Notes: generated by a model from the letters alone, not told the origin. Shown: positions 8,875 through 18,400, counted from the stretch's first letter. The stretch: DNA of 64,000 bases from Sutterella sp. (GCA_017936545.1 JAGBFJ010000054.1:60537-124536); one strand, 5' to 3'. Program-made: numbers and translations.

Positions 8875-9510
8875 ATGCTAGAACTCCGTCTTTCCCATTT
8901 CGGCGTCGCCTATAATGGCACCCCCGCCATCATCGACCTCTCTCTGACTTTTGTGGCAGGGACTGTGACTGCCATTACCGGCATGTACGGCTCCGGCAAA
9001 TCAACGCTTCTTCGTGCAATCGCCGGCCGACTTCGCCATACCGGCAATATGCAGATCACCGACGGTGACAAACCCTGCACGCTCGCCTGTATTTCCCAGT
9101 CCGTTCCTCGCACGCTCGTTTCTCCGCACATGATGCTGAGTCAGTTTCTGCATCTCGGTCTGATGCAGAACAGCTGGACGGTTCCCGCCGATGCGGCCCA
9201 GCGTCTTGGGGATGCCATGAAGCGCTGCGGTCTTGAGGGCTGCGCCGACCGACCGCTTTCCGCCCTGTCCGCAGTTCAGATGCGCATGGCCGAAGTCGCC
9301 CAGCTGCTCGTTCAGAAGCCCCGCATCATTCTCATCGACGAACCGGTTTACGGCCGCGGTACAAACGCTGAGGAATCCGTATTAGCCTGTATCTCAAAAT
9401 GGGTACAGGATAACCGTTCGATTGCTATCGTAGCCTCGACCGACAAGGATGACACTGCGGGTTTCGACCGCGTTATTCACCTTGACCACGGTCGCCTTTG
9501 CGCCGCCTGA
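8875..9510 (+). CDS. Solitary ABC-type ATPase with degenerate signature
   Basis: The protein has 211 residues. The Walker A motif GMYGSGKST (36-44) and Walker B ILIDEP (152-157) are intact. The ABC signature LSGGQ is replaced by LSAVQ (131-135), and the switch histidine position reads S-T-D (188-190) instead of T-H-D. ATP may be bound, but normal dimer-driven hydrolysis is doubtful. No permease or substrate-binding gene is adjacent. Sequence around Walker A is closest to the importer/exporter ATPase fold in general; no substrate can be proposed. Confidence 0.75.
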   Translation: MLELRLSHFGVAYNGTPAIIDLSLTFVAGTVTAITGMYGSGKSTLLRAIAGRLRHTGNMQITDGDKPCTLACISQSVPRTLVSPHMMLSQFLHLGLMQNSWTVPADAAQRLGDAMKRCGLEGCADRPLSALSAVQMRMAEVAQLLVQKPRIILIDEPVYGRGTNAEESVLACISKWVQDNRSIAIVASTDKDDTAGFDRVIHLDHGRLCAA

Positions 9511-9597
9511 CCACTGAGGCTTGCGTTAAGAAACGGCAGCTGATGCCTTTCGCATCAAACGAAAGGACATTACGCTGCCTTTCTTGTTTCTAAGGCA

Positions 9598-9626
9598 TTG
9601 CCCCTGACAAGAAAGGGGTAGATAAT
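9598..9626 (+). promoter_or_regulatory. Putative sigma-70 promoter upstream of fumarase
   Basis: TTGCCC (9598-9603) and GATAAT (9621-9626) are 17 bases apart. The predicted start near 9633 lies just before a strong terminator-like hairpin. Confidence 0.55.
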
Positions 9627-9639
9627 TAGGGCTAGTAAT

Positions 9640-9688
9640 AAACCCGATGAGACTCTTCGGCGCAAGGGATGCCGTTGATCGGGTTTTT
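9640..9688 (+). terminator. Terminator-like hairpin in the fumarase leader (terminator, attenuator or small RNA 3' end)
   Basis: A nine-pair stem AAACCCGAT/ATCGGGTTT encloses a 29-base apical region that itself contains CGGC/GCCG, and five T residues follow. It could end transcription of the ABC ATPase. Because a good promoter lies just upstream, it could also stop transcripts starting at about 9633, giving an RNA of roughly 55 nucleotides. Confidence 0.7.
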
Positions 9689-9753
9689 CTTGTGGCCGCG
9701 CAGAGCATTTCACTTTCACGGCCATCCCCAAACAAAACCAAAAGGCAATCATC

Positions 9754-11406
9754 ATGGCTCAGACCCCCGCATTTAAATATGCACCCATGTTCCAGACCGG
9801 TGAGGATACGACCGAGTACTACCTCCTCACGAAGGAGCATGTTTCCGTCAGCGAATTCGAAGGTCATCCCATTCTTAAGGTGGAAGCCGAAGGCCTCACC
9901 AAGCTGATCAATCGCGCCTTCAATGACGTGAACTTCATGCTCCGCCGCGAGCACAACGAACAGGTTGCCAAGATTCTGTCTGATCCGGAAGCCTCCGAAA
10001 ACGACAAGTATGTCGCGCTGACCTTCCTTCGCAACGGCGAAACGGCAGCCAAGGGCATTCTCCCGTATTGCCAGGACACGGGTACGGCCATCGTTCACGG
10101 TGAAAAGGGTCAGGCCGTCTGGACCGGCTACTGCGACGAAGAAGCCATTTCCAAGGGTGTCTTCAAGACCTATACGGAAAACAGCCTGCGCTATTCCCAG
10201 AACGCCCCGCTGACGATGTATGAAGAAAAGAACACGAAGTGCAATCTTCCTGCTCAGATCGACATCGAAGCAACGGAAGGCGGCGAATACAAGTTCCTCT
10301 GCGTGGTGAAGGGCGGCGGTTCGGCCAACAAGTCCTATCTCTATCAGGAAACCAAGGCTGTTCTCAACCCCGAAAAGCTCGTCCCCTACCTCATCGACAA
10401 GATGAAGAGCCTCGGCACTGCCGCTTGCCCGCCGTATCACATCGCTTTCGTGATCGGCGGTACGTCTGCCGAACGCACGATGCTGACGGTGAAGCTTGCT
10501 TCCTGCCACTACTATGACGGTCTGCCCACCACCGGTGACGAAACCGGCCGTGCATTCCGAGATGTCGAGCTCGAACAGAAGCTTCTTGAAGAAGCCTGGA
10601 AGATCGGCCTCGGCGCTCAGTTCGGCGGCAAGTACATGGCCCACGACATCCGTGTTGTCCGTCTGCCGCGCCACGGTGCCAGCTGCCCGATCGGCATGGG
10701 TGTCAGCTGCTCGGCTGACCGCAACATCAAGGCCAAGATCAACAAAGACGGTCTCTGGATTGAAAAGCTCGACGACAATCCCGGCCGTCTGATTCCTGAA
10801 GAACTTCGCCGTCCCGGCGAAGCCGGCGGCGTCACGATCGATCTGAACCGCCCGATGAAGGAAGTGCTCGCCGACCTGACGAAGTATCCTGTTTCTACGC
10901 GTCTGCTCCTTAACGGCACGATCATCGTTGCCCGCGACATCGCTCACGCCAAGATCAAGGAACGTCTCGACCGCGGCGAAGGTCTGCCTGACTACATTCT
11001 GAATCACCCGGTTCTCTACGCCGGTCCCGCCAAGACGCCGGAAGGCTTCCCATGCGGTTCCATGGGCCCGACGACGGCCAACCGCATGGACCCGTATGTC
11101 GATCTCTTCCAGAGCCACGGCGGTTCCATGGTCATGATCGCCAAGGGCAACCGCACTCAGGTCGTGACGGACGCCTGCAAGAAGCACGGCGGCTTCTACC
11201 TCGGCACGATCGGCGGCGTGGCTGCTGTTCTTTCCAGCGACTCCATCAAGAGCATCGAATGCATCGAATATCCGGAACTCGGCATGGAAGCCGTCTACAA
11301 GATCGAAGTTGAAAACTTCCCGGCCTTCATTCTGGTCGATGACAAGGGCAACGACTTCTTCAAGCAGCTCAAGCCCTGCCAGATCGCCGTCAAGTGCACG
11401 AAGTAA
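9754..11406 (+). CDS. fumA: Class I (iron-sulfur) fumarate hydratase
   Basis: This 550-residue protein is a single-chain FumA/FumB-type enzyme. The three cluster cysteines are C106 (in LPYCQDTGT), C225 (in TAACPPYH) and C319 (in [10 protein letters not shown]), each one residue from the E. coli FumA ligands (105, 224, 318). It interconverts malate and fumarate in the cytoplasm and carries an oxygen-sensitive [4Fe-4S] cluster. With the Dcu exchanger next door it supplies fumarate for anaerobic respiration. The related tartrate dehydratases are two-subunit enzymes, so they are less likely. Confidence 0.95.
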   Translation: MAQTPAFKYAPMFQTGEDTTEYYLLTKEHVSVSEFEGHPILKVEAEGLTKLINRAFNDVNFMLRREHNEQVAKILSDPEASENDKYVALTFLRNGETAAKGILPYCQDTGTAIVHGEKGQAVWTGYCDEEAISKGVFKTYTENSLRYSQNAPLTMYEEKNTKCNLPAQIDIEATEGGEYKFLCVVKGGGSANKSYLYQETKAVLNPEKLVPYLIDKMKSLGTAACPPYHIAFVIGGTSAERTMLTVKLASCHYYDGLPTTGDETGRAFRDVELEQKLLEEAWKIGLGAQFGGKYMAHDIRVVRLPRHGASCPIGMGVSCSADRNIKAKINKDGLWIEKLDDNPGRLIPEELRRPGEAGGVTIDLNRPMKEVLADLTKYPVSTRLLLNGTIIVARDIAHAKIKERLDRGEGLPDYILNHPVLYAGPAKTPEGFPCGSMGPTTANRMDPYVDLFQSHGGSMVMIAKGNRTQVVTDACKKHGGFYLGTIGGVAAVLSSDSIKSIECIEYPELGMEAVYKIEVENFPAFILVDDKGNDFFKQLKPCQIAVKCTK

Positions 11407-11445
11407 TTTAGCGCTGCACAGACAGTCTTCCTAACAGAGACACAG

Positions 11446-11480
11446 AAGCGGGCTCCGTCTAAGGACGGGGCCCGCTTTTT
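11446..11480 (+). terminator. Terminator after fumarase
   Basis: The stem AAGCGGGCtCCGTC / GACGGgGCCCGCTT has a four-base loop and a T run. Confidence 0.85.
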
Positions 11481-11937
11481 GTATGATTATTTTTCTTCTC
11501 AGCATAAATATGTATCTTATACAGTACGCAAATGCCGATTTCCCCGGGACAGTGTTTCTACCCCCCGAGCACATCTATAGAATTACTTCTGTAGAAGTAC
11601 ATAATAACCCTATTAATCTGTGATTTTCCGGCCGTTTTGGTATCTGCCCGTCCTCAGGGTGCCGTCATGATTCCGTCATTCTCTGATCAGATGGAATTTA
11701 TATAGCACTGTTTTTTAAACATTTTTAATATCGTTCCGACATCAGCAGACTTAGCAGCGGCAAGCAGAAAAATCCCATTGGGGTTTCCCCCAAAAGTAAC
11801 AAAGTCTTTCTGTAAAGAATCTCTGTATTACCCGTACGTTCTAGCTATAGGTCAAAAAAATCCAAAAAAATACTCCTCTTGGCGGATAAGAGAGTCCACA
11901 ATAACGTTGTCCTCACAACTTCACTGCGAGAATTAAC
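11481..11937. other. Long AT-rich leader before the Dcu-type transporter gene
   Basis: No gene is supported in these 457 bases. The region is clearly more AT-rich than its surroundings. It holds a dyad TACTTCT-GT-AGAAGTA (11584-11599) and a TTGGG...CCCCAA element near 11779-11796. No perfect FNR box was found. Such length suggests complex regulation of the transporter, but no promoter can be assigned with confidence. Confidence 0.5.
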
Positions 11938-13287
11938 ATGCTCGGTTTAGATTTTTGGCTCCAGCTAGCGGTTCTTCTGATCGCGCTGTTCTATGGCGCC
12001 CGTAAGGGCGGCATGGCCCTCGGCCTGATTTCCGGTATCGGTCTGGTCGTTCTTATCTTCGGTTTCCACCTCAAACCCGGCAAACCCCCGGTCGACGTTA
12101 TTCTGACGATTCTGGCTGTGGTGTGCGCGTCCGCTACGCTTCAGGCTGCCGGCGGTCTCGACTGCCTGCTTCAGATTGCTGAAAAGCTTCTTCGCAAGCA
12201 TCCGCGCTTCGTCTGCTACCTTGCTCCGTACATCTGCTGGTTCCTGACCGTTCTCTGCGGCACGGGCCATGTTGTGTACACGATGCTCCCGATTATTTAC
12301 GACGTGGCTATTAAGAACGGCGTCCGTCCGGAACGCCCGATGGCTGCTTCGACCATTGCTTCTCAGATGGGCGTGATCTGCTCGCCGGCTGCTGTTGCTG
12401 CCGTGTCGATGATTGCCCTTCTCGACGGCTATCAGGTCGGCGGCCAGGCCTTCGGTTTCACGCAGCTGTTCGCCATCGTGATTCCGGCCGGTATCATCGG
12501 CGTGTTCGTTGAAGCGACCTACTCCGTCTTCCGCGGCAAGGACCTCGACAAGGACGAAGAGTTCCAGAAGCTCATCTCCGATCCCGAACAGAAGAAGTAC
12601 GTCTACGGTGAAACCACGACGCTTATCGGCGTTAAGTTCCGTCCGGAACAATGGGCTTCCCTCTGGATCTTCCTCGCCACCGTGGCTGTCGTTGCTATTT
12701 TCGGCATGTTCCCTGAACTGCGTCCGATGGTCGGCAAGAAGCATCTCTCGATGACTCTCATCATCCAGATGTTCATGCTCTGCGCCGGTGCCTTCATGGT
12801 CATCTTCTGCAAGACTCGCGCAGCTTCCGTCGCCAAGACCGCCGTGTTCAATGCCGGTATGGTTGCCATCGTTGCCGTGTACGGCGTGGCCTGGATGTCT
12901 TCCACGATGTTCACCGCCCACCTCGGCGACCTCAAGACCATGCTTGCTGACCTCGTTCGCGAAATGCCCTGGACGTATGCTCTCGTGCTGCTCCTCGTCT
13001 CCAAGCTCGTGAACTCTCAGGCTGCCGCTGTTGCTACGATCGTACCGGTTGCTCTCGCCATCGGTACGCCTCCGGGCCTCGTCGTGGCCTTCTCGTCCGC
13101 CTGCTACGGCTACTACATCCTTCCGACCTATCCGTCTGACCTCGCGGCCATTCAGTTCGACCGCTCCGGCACGACGCACATCGGTCGCTTCGTGATCAAC
13201 CACTCGTTCATCGTCCCGGGTCTTATCGGCGTGATCACGGCTGCCATCGTCGGTTACTTCCTCGGCATGGCTTACGGTTACATCTAA
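11938..13287 (+). CDS. DcuA/DcuB-type anaerobic C4-dicarboxylate transporter
   Basis: The protein has 449 residues with 10-12 hydrophobic segments. The family-typical stretches around residues 80-140 ([17 protein letters not shown], then the segment with [13 protein letters not shown]) and the C-terminal region with [20 protein letters not shown] place it in the DcuA/DcuB family. Members exchange fumarate, malate or aspartate for succinate, the transport arm of fumarate respiration. Fumarase upstream and the FNR-linked fumarate reductase anchor nearby agree. It is a single gene with GAG before the ATG and its own terminator. DcuA and DcuB cannot be told apart by eye. Confidence 0.92.
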   Translation: MLGLDFWLQLAVLLIALFYGARKGGMALGLISGIGLVVLIFGFHLKPGKPPVDVILTILAVVCASATLQAAGGLDCLLQIAEKLLRKHPRFVCYLAPYICWFLTVLCGTGHVVYTMLPIIYDVAIKNGVRPERPMAASTIASQMGVICSPAAVAAVSMIALLDGYQVGGQAFGFTQLFAIVIPAGIIGVFVEATYSVFRGKDLDKDEEFQKLISDPEQKKYVYGETTTLIGVKFRPEQWASLWIFLATVAVVAIFGMFPELRPMVGKKHLSMTLIIQMFMLCAGAFMVIFCKTRAASVAKTAVFNAGMVAIVAVYGVAWMSSTMFTAHLGDLKTMLADLVREMPWTYALVLLLVSKLVNSQAAAVATIVPVALAIGTPPGLVVAFSSACYGYYILPTYPSDLAAIQFDRSGTTHIGRFVINHSFIVPGLIGVITAAIVGYFLGMAYGYI

Positions 13288-13351
13288 TATTTATAAAGAG
13301 GACACCTGTGACCGGTGGGCCGGATAGACCGTCCGGCTCATAACGCACACA

Positions 13352-13387
13352 AGGGGAAACGGTTTAGGAACCGTTTCCCCTTTTTTC
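13352..13387 (+). terminator. Terminator after the Dcu transporter
   Basis: A twelve-pair perfect stem (GGGGAAACGGTT/AACCGTTTCCCC) with a TAGG loop is followed by six T residues. Confidence 0.9.
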
Positions 13388-13455
13388 ATCTCCTGACAGT
13401 TTGTTTCGGCGCGGTATACTCAAAAGCTTCAGACACCGGTATTTCTTTCTCTCAG

Positions 13456-14268
13456 ATGCTCCCTCCTCACTCGTCAGCCATTTGCAGAAAAGCCGTCGGA
13501 CTCCGCATTCGGGATCTGTATGTCAGCTACGGCAGCGAGACGGTCATCCGCAGCCTGTCGCTGGATATTCCGCCCGGCGCTTCGGTCGCCATTGTCGGAG
13601 AATCAGGATGCGGCAAAACCACGCTTCTTACGACGATTGCCGGCCTGCTTACTCCGCAGTCGGGATCAATCTTCTGGCATGACGAAGAAGGTGCCTCCGT
13701 CACCAAACCTCGGTCCAGCTTCGTCTGGCAGCACCTCGGTCTTCTTCCCTGGAAATCCGTCAGGGAAAATCTGATGCTGCCTTTTCGCCTGGCCAATACG
13801 CCGGCGGTCTCTGAAAATTCCGAAACACTTGTCGACGCCATGCTTGAGGAGCTCGGGCTGAGCGCTTTTCAAAACCGCTGGCCCTCCAGTCTTTCAGGAG
13901 GGCAACGTCAGCGTCTTGCACTCGGGCGCGCACTGGTTGCCGAGCCTGACGTGCTTTTCATGGACGAGCCTTTCTCTGCTCTTGATGCTCTTCGCAGGGA
14001 GCGCCTTCAGGACTTCCTCGCCGGCATGCGTGCCGAGAGGCCCGTCACCATGATTTTTGTGACTCACGACATCTCTGAAGCAGTCTTTCTCGCCTCTCAT
14101 CTTGTGCTTCTCCGCGCAGATCCTGCAGGACTCATCCGATTTGAGGCCAATCCCGCCTGGTCTGCCAAAACGCAGTGCGCCGATCGAGATGACCCCGAAT
14201 TTCTGGAAACCGTCCGCAGCGTTCATTCCGCGCTGAGAAATGCCGCTTCCGGCAGAGGGGGAAACTGA
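13456..14268 (+). CDS. ABC transporter ATP-binding protein, NitT/TauT (SsuB/TauB) type
   Basis: The protein has 270 residues from the ATG at 13456. This start was chosen because longer frames run back into the preceding terminator; no strong ribosome site marks it. Walker A GESGCGKTT is at 48-56, signature LSGGQ at 146-150, Walker B at 166-171, and VTHD follows. The Q-loop region (WQHLGLLPWKSVREN) is typical of the nitrate/sulfonate/taurine importer class. It is followed two bases later by its permease. No substrate-binding protein is nearby, so the substrate is unknown. Confidence 0.85.
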   Translation: MLPPHSSAICRKAVGLRIRDLYVSYGSETVIRSLSLDIPPGASVAIVGESGCGKTTLLTTIAGLLTPQSGSIFWHDEEGASVTKPRSSFVWQHLGLLPWKSVRENLMLPFRLANTPAVSENSETLVDAMLEELGLSAFQNRWPSSLSGGQRQRLALGRALVAEPDVLFMDEPFSALDALRRERLQDFLAGMRAERPVTMIFVTHDISEAVFLASHLVLLRADPAGLIRFEANPAWSAKTQCADRDDPEFLETVRSVHSALRNAASGRGGN

Positions 14269-14270
14269 CT

Positions 14271-15011
14271 GTGCTGGTTCTTCGCTATCTGTCCGCCTCG
14301 GTCGTTCTGCTCTTTCTCTGGGAAGCCGGCAGTCTGTTTCTCGGCCCCGAAATTCTGCCCTCGCCTTCCTCGGCAGGACTGAGTTTCATCCTCTCGCTCG
14401 GTTCTCCCGATTTTCTCGGACATATCGGAATCAGTCTGATGCGTCTTATCGCTGCACTGACTCTTGCTGTTGCCACCGGCTTTCCTTTGGGACTTTGGTT
14501 CGGGCACTGCAAAAAAGCTGACTGGCTGGGTGCTCCTCTGACATTCATCACGCTGCCTCTTCCGAAAATCGTTTTGCTTCCGGTCTTTTTTACGATTCTC
14601 GGTTTGGGAGATTCCTCCCGTATTCTGCTGATTGCACTGACTACGGGCTATCAGGTTCTCGTGATCGTACGAGAAAGCGCGCTTCAGATCGATCCGGCCT
14701 ATGAACTGGCCCTTCGCTCGATGGGAGCCACTCGTTGGGAACGCATCCTTCACGCCTATCTTCCCGCTGCCATGCCGGCCCTTTTCACTGCGCTGAAAAT
14801 CTCTTCCGGCACTGCTGTCGCCGTCCTTTTCCTGGCCGAAAGTTTCGCCACAGATGCAGGTCTCGGCTGGCTCATCATGGATGCCTGGGGAATGGGAGAT
14901 ATCGAACGCATGTTCGTCGGCATTCTCGGCATGAGCATCCTCGGCGTCGTACTGTACGGAGCCGTCGGCCTCGCCGAACGATGTGTCTGTGCCTGGATGC
15001 ATCGCGCCTGA
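14271..15011 (+). CDS. ABC transporter permease, NitT/TauT type
   Basis: The protein has 246 residues and starts at GTG two bases after the ATPase stop, so translation is probably coupled. About six membrane segments are visible. The EAA-type cytoplasmic loop (around residues 145-165, with ALRSMGATRWERILHAYLP) docks the ATPase. It belongs to the same importer class as its partner (taurine, sulfonate, nitrate, pyrimidine precursors). The missing binding protein must be encoded elsewhere or may be lost. Confidence 0.88.
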   Translation: MLVLRYLSASVVLLFLWEAGSLFLGPEILPSPSSAGLSFILSLGSPDFLGHIGISLMRLIAALTLAVATGFPLGLWFGHCKKADWLGAPLTFITLPLPKIVLLPVFFTILGLGDSSRILLIALTTGYQVLVIVRESALQIDPAYELALRSMGATRWERILHAYLPAAMPALFTALKISSGTAVAVLFLAESFATDAGLGWLIMDAWGMGDIERMFVGILGMSILGVVLYGAVGLAERCVCAWMHRA

Positions 15012-15014
15012 AAC

Positions 15015-15051
15015 AGAAAAGCCGGATGCTCCTTTTCGAAGACATCCGGCT
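15015..15051 (-). terminator. Terminator of the minus-strand LuxR-type gene
   Basis: The stem GCCGGATG/CATCCGGC is followed, in minus-strand direction, by TTTTCTG. It lies between the convergent permease and LuxR-type genes. Confidence 0.7.
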
Positions 15052-15072
15052 GCACCTATAGCGGTCCGACGC

Positions 15073-15756
15073 TTATTCAGCATCTCCTGGAGGCTTGCTC
15101 CCGAGTTTGAATCCGCGTTCGGAGGCCCAGACAGCGACTTCCACGCGCGAACGGAAGTTGAGTTTTTTGAGCACGTGCTTCACATGAACCTTGACAGTTC
15201 CTTCACGGATACCGAGCTGTTCGGAAATCTCGTGATTGGACAAGCCGGCGGATACACAGCAGAGAACATCCTGTTCGCGCTGAGTCAGTGCGCTTGCGCG
15301 TCGTCCGTCGTCGATGGTAAAAGCATCCCCGCGAAGACGCTCGGCCAACGCTGAAGTAATCTTCTCACTTGCAGCCATGCCTCCGGACACTGCCTTTCTC
15401 ATCTGCTCAACAAACTCTGTCACGCTGATCGTGCGTAGCAGATAGCCGTTTGCATCGAGTCGGATCGCCTGCATGAGCTGTCCCGACTGATTGGCGGAGT
15501 TCATGATCATAACCACCTTGCTGTTGGGCTGGCGGTATTTGATTTCCTTGAGCAGATCCAGGGCCTGAAAACTTTCTGCCTCCAGACTGATAACAATGAT
15601 GTCGGGGCTAAGCGAGGCAAGACTGAGCGCCACCTTGACGTCGCCTGTCTGGCCGAGCACCTGAAACTCCCCTGTCGAGATCAGCACATCCGACATTGCC
15701 TTGCGAAAAAGCGGATATTCGTCAATCAGAACGACTGACGGCAGCCGTTTGTCCAT
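15073..15756 (-). CDS. NarL/LuxR-family regulator with an atypical receiver domain
   Basis: The protein has 227 residues. The receiver-like domain (about 6-125) has the acidic pair D12-E13, but the phosphoacceptor position reads ISL with Ser57 where Asp is expected, and the conserved Lys of YLLK is Arg108. A LuxR-type helix-turn-helix (about 160-218, LTQREQDVLCCVSAGLSNHE) is intact. Phosphorylation by a histidine kinase is therefore unlikely, and none is encoded nearby. GAGGAG precedes the start. The gene lies 10 bases downstream of the M20 amidohydrolase gene, so it is probably part of that operon. Confidence 0.88.
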   Translation of the reverse strand: MDKRLPSVVLIDEYPLFRKAMSDVLISTGEFQVLGQTGDVKVALSLASLSPDIIVISLEAESFQALDLLKEIKYRQPNSKVVMIMNSANQSGQLMQAIRLDANGYLLRTISVTEFVEQMRKAVSGGMAASEKITSALAERLRGDAFTIDDGRRASALTQREQDVLCCVSAGLSNHEISEQLGIREGTVKVHVKHVLKKLNFRSRVEVAVWASERGFKLGSKPPGDAE

Positions 15757-15766
15757 GATGAACTCC

Positions 15767-17038
15767 TCAGTCGTAGGCCTTCACTGTGTGCCAGAGCAGA
15801 TCCGTGCCGATCATAAAGTCCTTCATCTGCATTTCTTCATACGGATTATGCGAACCGTTCTGATTGGCGATGAAAATCATGGCTACGGGTATGCCGCAGC
15901 CGCCGATCACAGCAGCATCGTGACCGGCGCCCGAAGGAAGGCGCATGCAGGGAATGCCGTTGGCATCCGCCGCATCGGAGAGGCGATCGGAAAGCGCAGG
16001 ATCGACATGTCCGGGAGCCGTATAGAGCGGTTTATCGAACTCGAAGCGCACGCCGCGCTCGGCTTCGAGTTTTGCCGCTTCTTCAAGAAGCAGAGTATGG
16101 AAGCGTTCGCAGGTATCAGCGCTCAGACTGCGCATGTCCACAGTAAAGCTCACCTCACCCGGAATTACAGAAATTGCCGCCGTTTCACCCGTTTTGATCA
16201 CGCCCACGGTAAAGACCAGATCTTCACCCTTGTCGAGCCACTCCTGCCAGCGATTTTCCATCGTGTTGAGAAGTGCAGCGGCAGCCATCACGGCGTCATG
16301 TCTGAACTCCTTGTTCACTGCGCCGGAATGAGCGGTCTGTCCTCGGCAGATCACTTTCTTATGGCGGACATTGCCGCGAATGCCAGTGACGACGCCGACC
16401 CGAATATCCTCATTGCTGGTCAGAGTCGGACCCTGCTCAATATGAAGCTCGACGAACGCCGCGATGCGGGACAGATCAACAACAGGCTTGCCCGTCGTCA
16501 GATCGTTGGGATCAAGACCGCAGGAAGAAATAGCCTGACCGAGCGTCAGATTCTGGGTCCGGTGGCTCAGCATCATGTCCGACGGCTTCAGAAGCCCCAT
16601 CATGCCCAGAGAACCCACATAGGCTTTTCCGAAGAATGAGCTTTCTTCACAGCGCATCATCAGTACCGTGTAATCGCGAAGCGGCTGGAAGTTCTGGCGT
16701 CTCATCCACCAGGCAACCGTGAGCGCAGCAGTCACTCCGGCTAGACCGTCATAATTGCCGCCCTGAGGAACACTGTCCACATGGCTGCCGGCTACAAATG
16801 CAGGCAGCGAACGGTCACGGCCCGGCAGCGTCATCCACACGTTGCCGGCACGGTCGGCACTGATCTCCAGTTCAAGATCACGGCCGAGGCCCTGAAGGTA
16901 GTCAAGCACATCACTTTCAAGCGCACTGTAGCCCTGACGGGTAACGCCCAGCGTGTCGGCCGACATACGACGAACCGTTTCAAAAATCGTTTTGGCGTAC
17001 TTAAGGCCATCGGCCTGCAGCCCTTTGGGTGATGTCAT
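15767..17038 (-). CDS. M20-family amidohydrolase (N-carbamoyl-L-amino-acid hydrolase / allantoate amidohydrolase type)
   Basis: The protein has 423 residues from the ATG at 17038, chosen over an in-frame ATG at 17056 because AGGGAGG lies five bases before it. Metal-site motifs are present: GSHVDSVPQGGNYDG (His86, Asp97), the acidic pair in MRCEESS (131-132), ELHIEQGP (His199), and GSHNPYE near the C terminus. Members hydrolyse N-carbamoyl amino acids, ureidoglycolate-type compounds or allantoate, releasing ammonia and CO2. No hydantoinase or purine catabolic gene is adjacent, so the substrate is open. The LuxR-type regulator downstream is cotranscribed. Confidence 0.88.
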   Translation of the reverse strand: MTSPKGLQADGLKYAKTIFETVRRMSADTLGVTRQGYSALESDVLDYLQGLGRDLELEISADRAGNVWMTLPGRDRSLPAFVAGSHVDSVPQGGNYDGLAGVTAALTVAWWMRRQNFQPLRDYTVLMMRCEESSFFGKAYVGSLGMMGLLKPSDMMLSHRTQNLTLGQAISSCGLDPNDLTTGKPVVDLSRIAAFVELHIEQGPTLTSNEDIRVGVVTGIRGNVRHKKVICRGQTAHSGAVNKEFRHDAVMAAAALLNTMENRWQEWLDKGEDLVFTVGVIKTGETAAISVIPGEVSFTVDMRSLSADTCERFHTLLLEEAAKLEAERGVRFEFDKPLYTAPGHVDPALSDRLSDAADANGIPCMRLPSGAGHDAAVIGGCGIPVAMIFIANQNGSHNPYEEMQMKDFMIGTDLLWHTVKAYD

Positions 17039-17634
17039 TTCAACCTCCCTTTGCAAATGTTTCGGACATAGAGCGATGACTGTCTGTCATAAGAGGCACT
17101 ACAGCACCGGACGAGTATTGTTCATATACTACCAATGAATTAGGCCATACCACTTTCGAGAGCCTCTGAATATTTCCATCCGTTTGATACAGCCCAAGAT
17201 TAAACCCTGCCTTCACGATTGCCGCTATGCCAAGTGCGACGGCTGATTGCCACATTAAAACTCATCGCTTCGGCGATGCTGCAGAATGCGTTTTTTATGA
17301 CTATCTGGTCATCTTATTCCCTCTCACGAGGTACTCCTTCCGTTTTCCCTTCATGCAGCCGCCAGACCGGGAATTTCATTACTCGGCCGTCAGATCCGGA
17401 CTGATCATGCGCAAGGATTAACCGCTCGGCAATCAGTCTGCTTTTCGCTTCAGATTGTTTTTGCATTAAAATATTGGGTCTTTCTCGAGTACTGCCCCCG
17501 ACGGAACCTCGCCGTCGAGCAGTGCCGAACGCAAAGAATCACCGATTTCACATGCGGCGGACGTTTCATCGCGCCCGGTTTATCAGCCGTAGGCAGCATC
17601 CGATCCGTCATTTACATATACCGAAAGGACAATC
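17039..17634. other. Intergenic region between the M20 amidohydrolase gene and yebC
   Basis: I find no convincing gene in these 596 bases. Short open frames on both strands lack ribosome sites and recognisable products. A TAAAAT hexamer at 17467-17472 could be the -10 of yebC, with only a poor -35. It is followed by a nested hairpin at 17491-17523 (outer ACTGC/GCAGT, inner CGACGG/CCGTCG). GAAAGGA precedes the yebC ATG. Confidence 0.5.
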
Positions 17635-18369
17635 ATGAGCGGTCATTCCAAATGGGCCAACATCCAGCATCGCAAGGGTCGTCAGGACGCCAAGCGCTCC
17701 AATCTCTGGACGAAGCTGGTTCGTGAAATTATCGTGGCAGCCCGTATGGGCGGCGGCGACCCTGACACCAATTCCCGTCTTCGTCTTGCTCTTATCAAGG
17801 CCCGAAGCGGCAATGTGCCGAAGGATACGATTTCGAATGCCATTCTGAAGGGCACGGGCCAGCTTGAAGGCGTTTCTTACGAAGAAGTCCGCTATGAAGG
17901 CTACGGCGTCGGCGGCGCCGCCCTCATCATCGACTGCACGACTGACAACCGCGTCCGCACGGTGGCCGACGTTCGTCATGCTCTGACGAAGCATGGCGGC
18001 AACATGGGCACGGAAGGCTCCGTGGCCTTCATGTTCAAGCACACGGGTGAATTCTTCTTTGCACCCGGCGTTACGACCGAAGACGCCGTCATGGAAATTG
18101 CGCTTGAAGCCGGTGCCGACGACGTCGTCAGCGACGAAGACGGCTCCATCGAAGTGACTTGCGATCCCGCCCAGTTTGACGCCGTTCAGCAGGCTTTCGA
18201 ACAGGCCGGCATTACGCCTGAAGTCGCCGAAATCACCTATAAGCCGCTGAATGAAACCAAGCTGACGGGGGCTGATGCCGAAAAGATGCAGAAGCTCATC
18301 GACGCCCTCGAAGATCTTGACGACGTTCAGCAGGTCTACACCTCCGCATCGTTTGACGACGAAGAATAA
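17635..18369 (+). CDS. yebC: YebC/PmpR-family regulatory protein
   Basis: This 244-residue protein starts with the family hallmark [15 protein letters not shown] and keeps the three-domain YebC layout over its usual length. It has no paralogue in the window. YebC proteins were long called transcriptional regulators and are now also linked to translation of proline-rich stretches at the ribosome; which applies here cannot be read from sequence. It is often next to ruvC in other bacteria, but here it is a single gene ending in a good terminator. Confidence 0.95.
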   Translation: MSGHSKWANIQHRKGRQDAKRSNLWTKLVREIIVAARMGGGDPDTNSRLRLALIKARSGNVPKDTISNAILKGTGQLEGVSYEEVRYEGYGVGGAALIIDCTTDNRVRTVADVRHALTKHGGNMGTEGSVAFMFKHTGEFFFAPGVTTEDAVMEIALEAGADDVVSDEDGSIEVTCDPAQFDAVQQAFEQAGITPEVAEITYKPLNETKLTGADAEKMQKLIDALEDLDDVQQVYTSASFDDEE

Positions 18370-18400
18370 GTCCTTATCCGGCTTAGTCTCTGCTTCCATA

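Noticed and set aside
9754-11406. Tartrate dehydratase
   Set aside because: That enzyme has separate alpha and beta chains. Here both parts are fused with FumA-like cysteine spacing.
17040-17255. Minus-strand frame of 71 codons with a hydrophobic N terminus upstream of the M20 amidohydrolase gene
   Set aside because: No ribosome site and no recognisable domain. Its end overlaps the AGGGAGG ribosome site of the amidohydrolase, and the apparent signal peptide may be chance.
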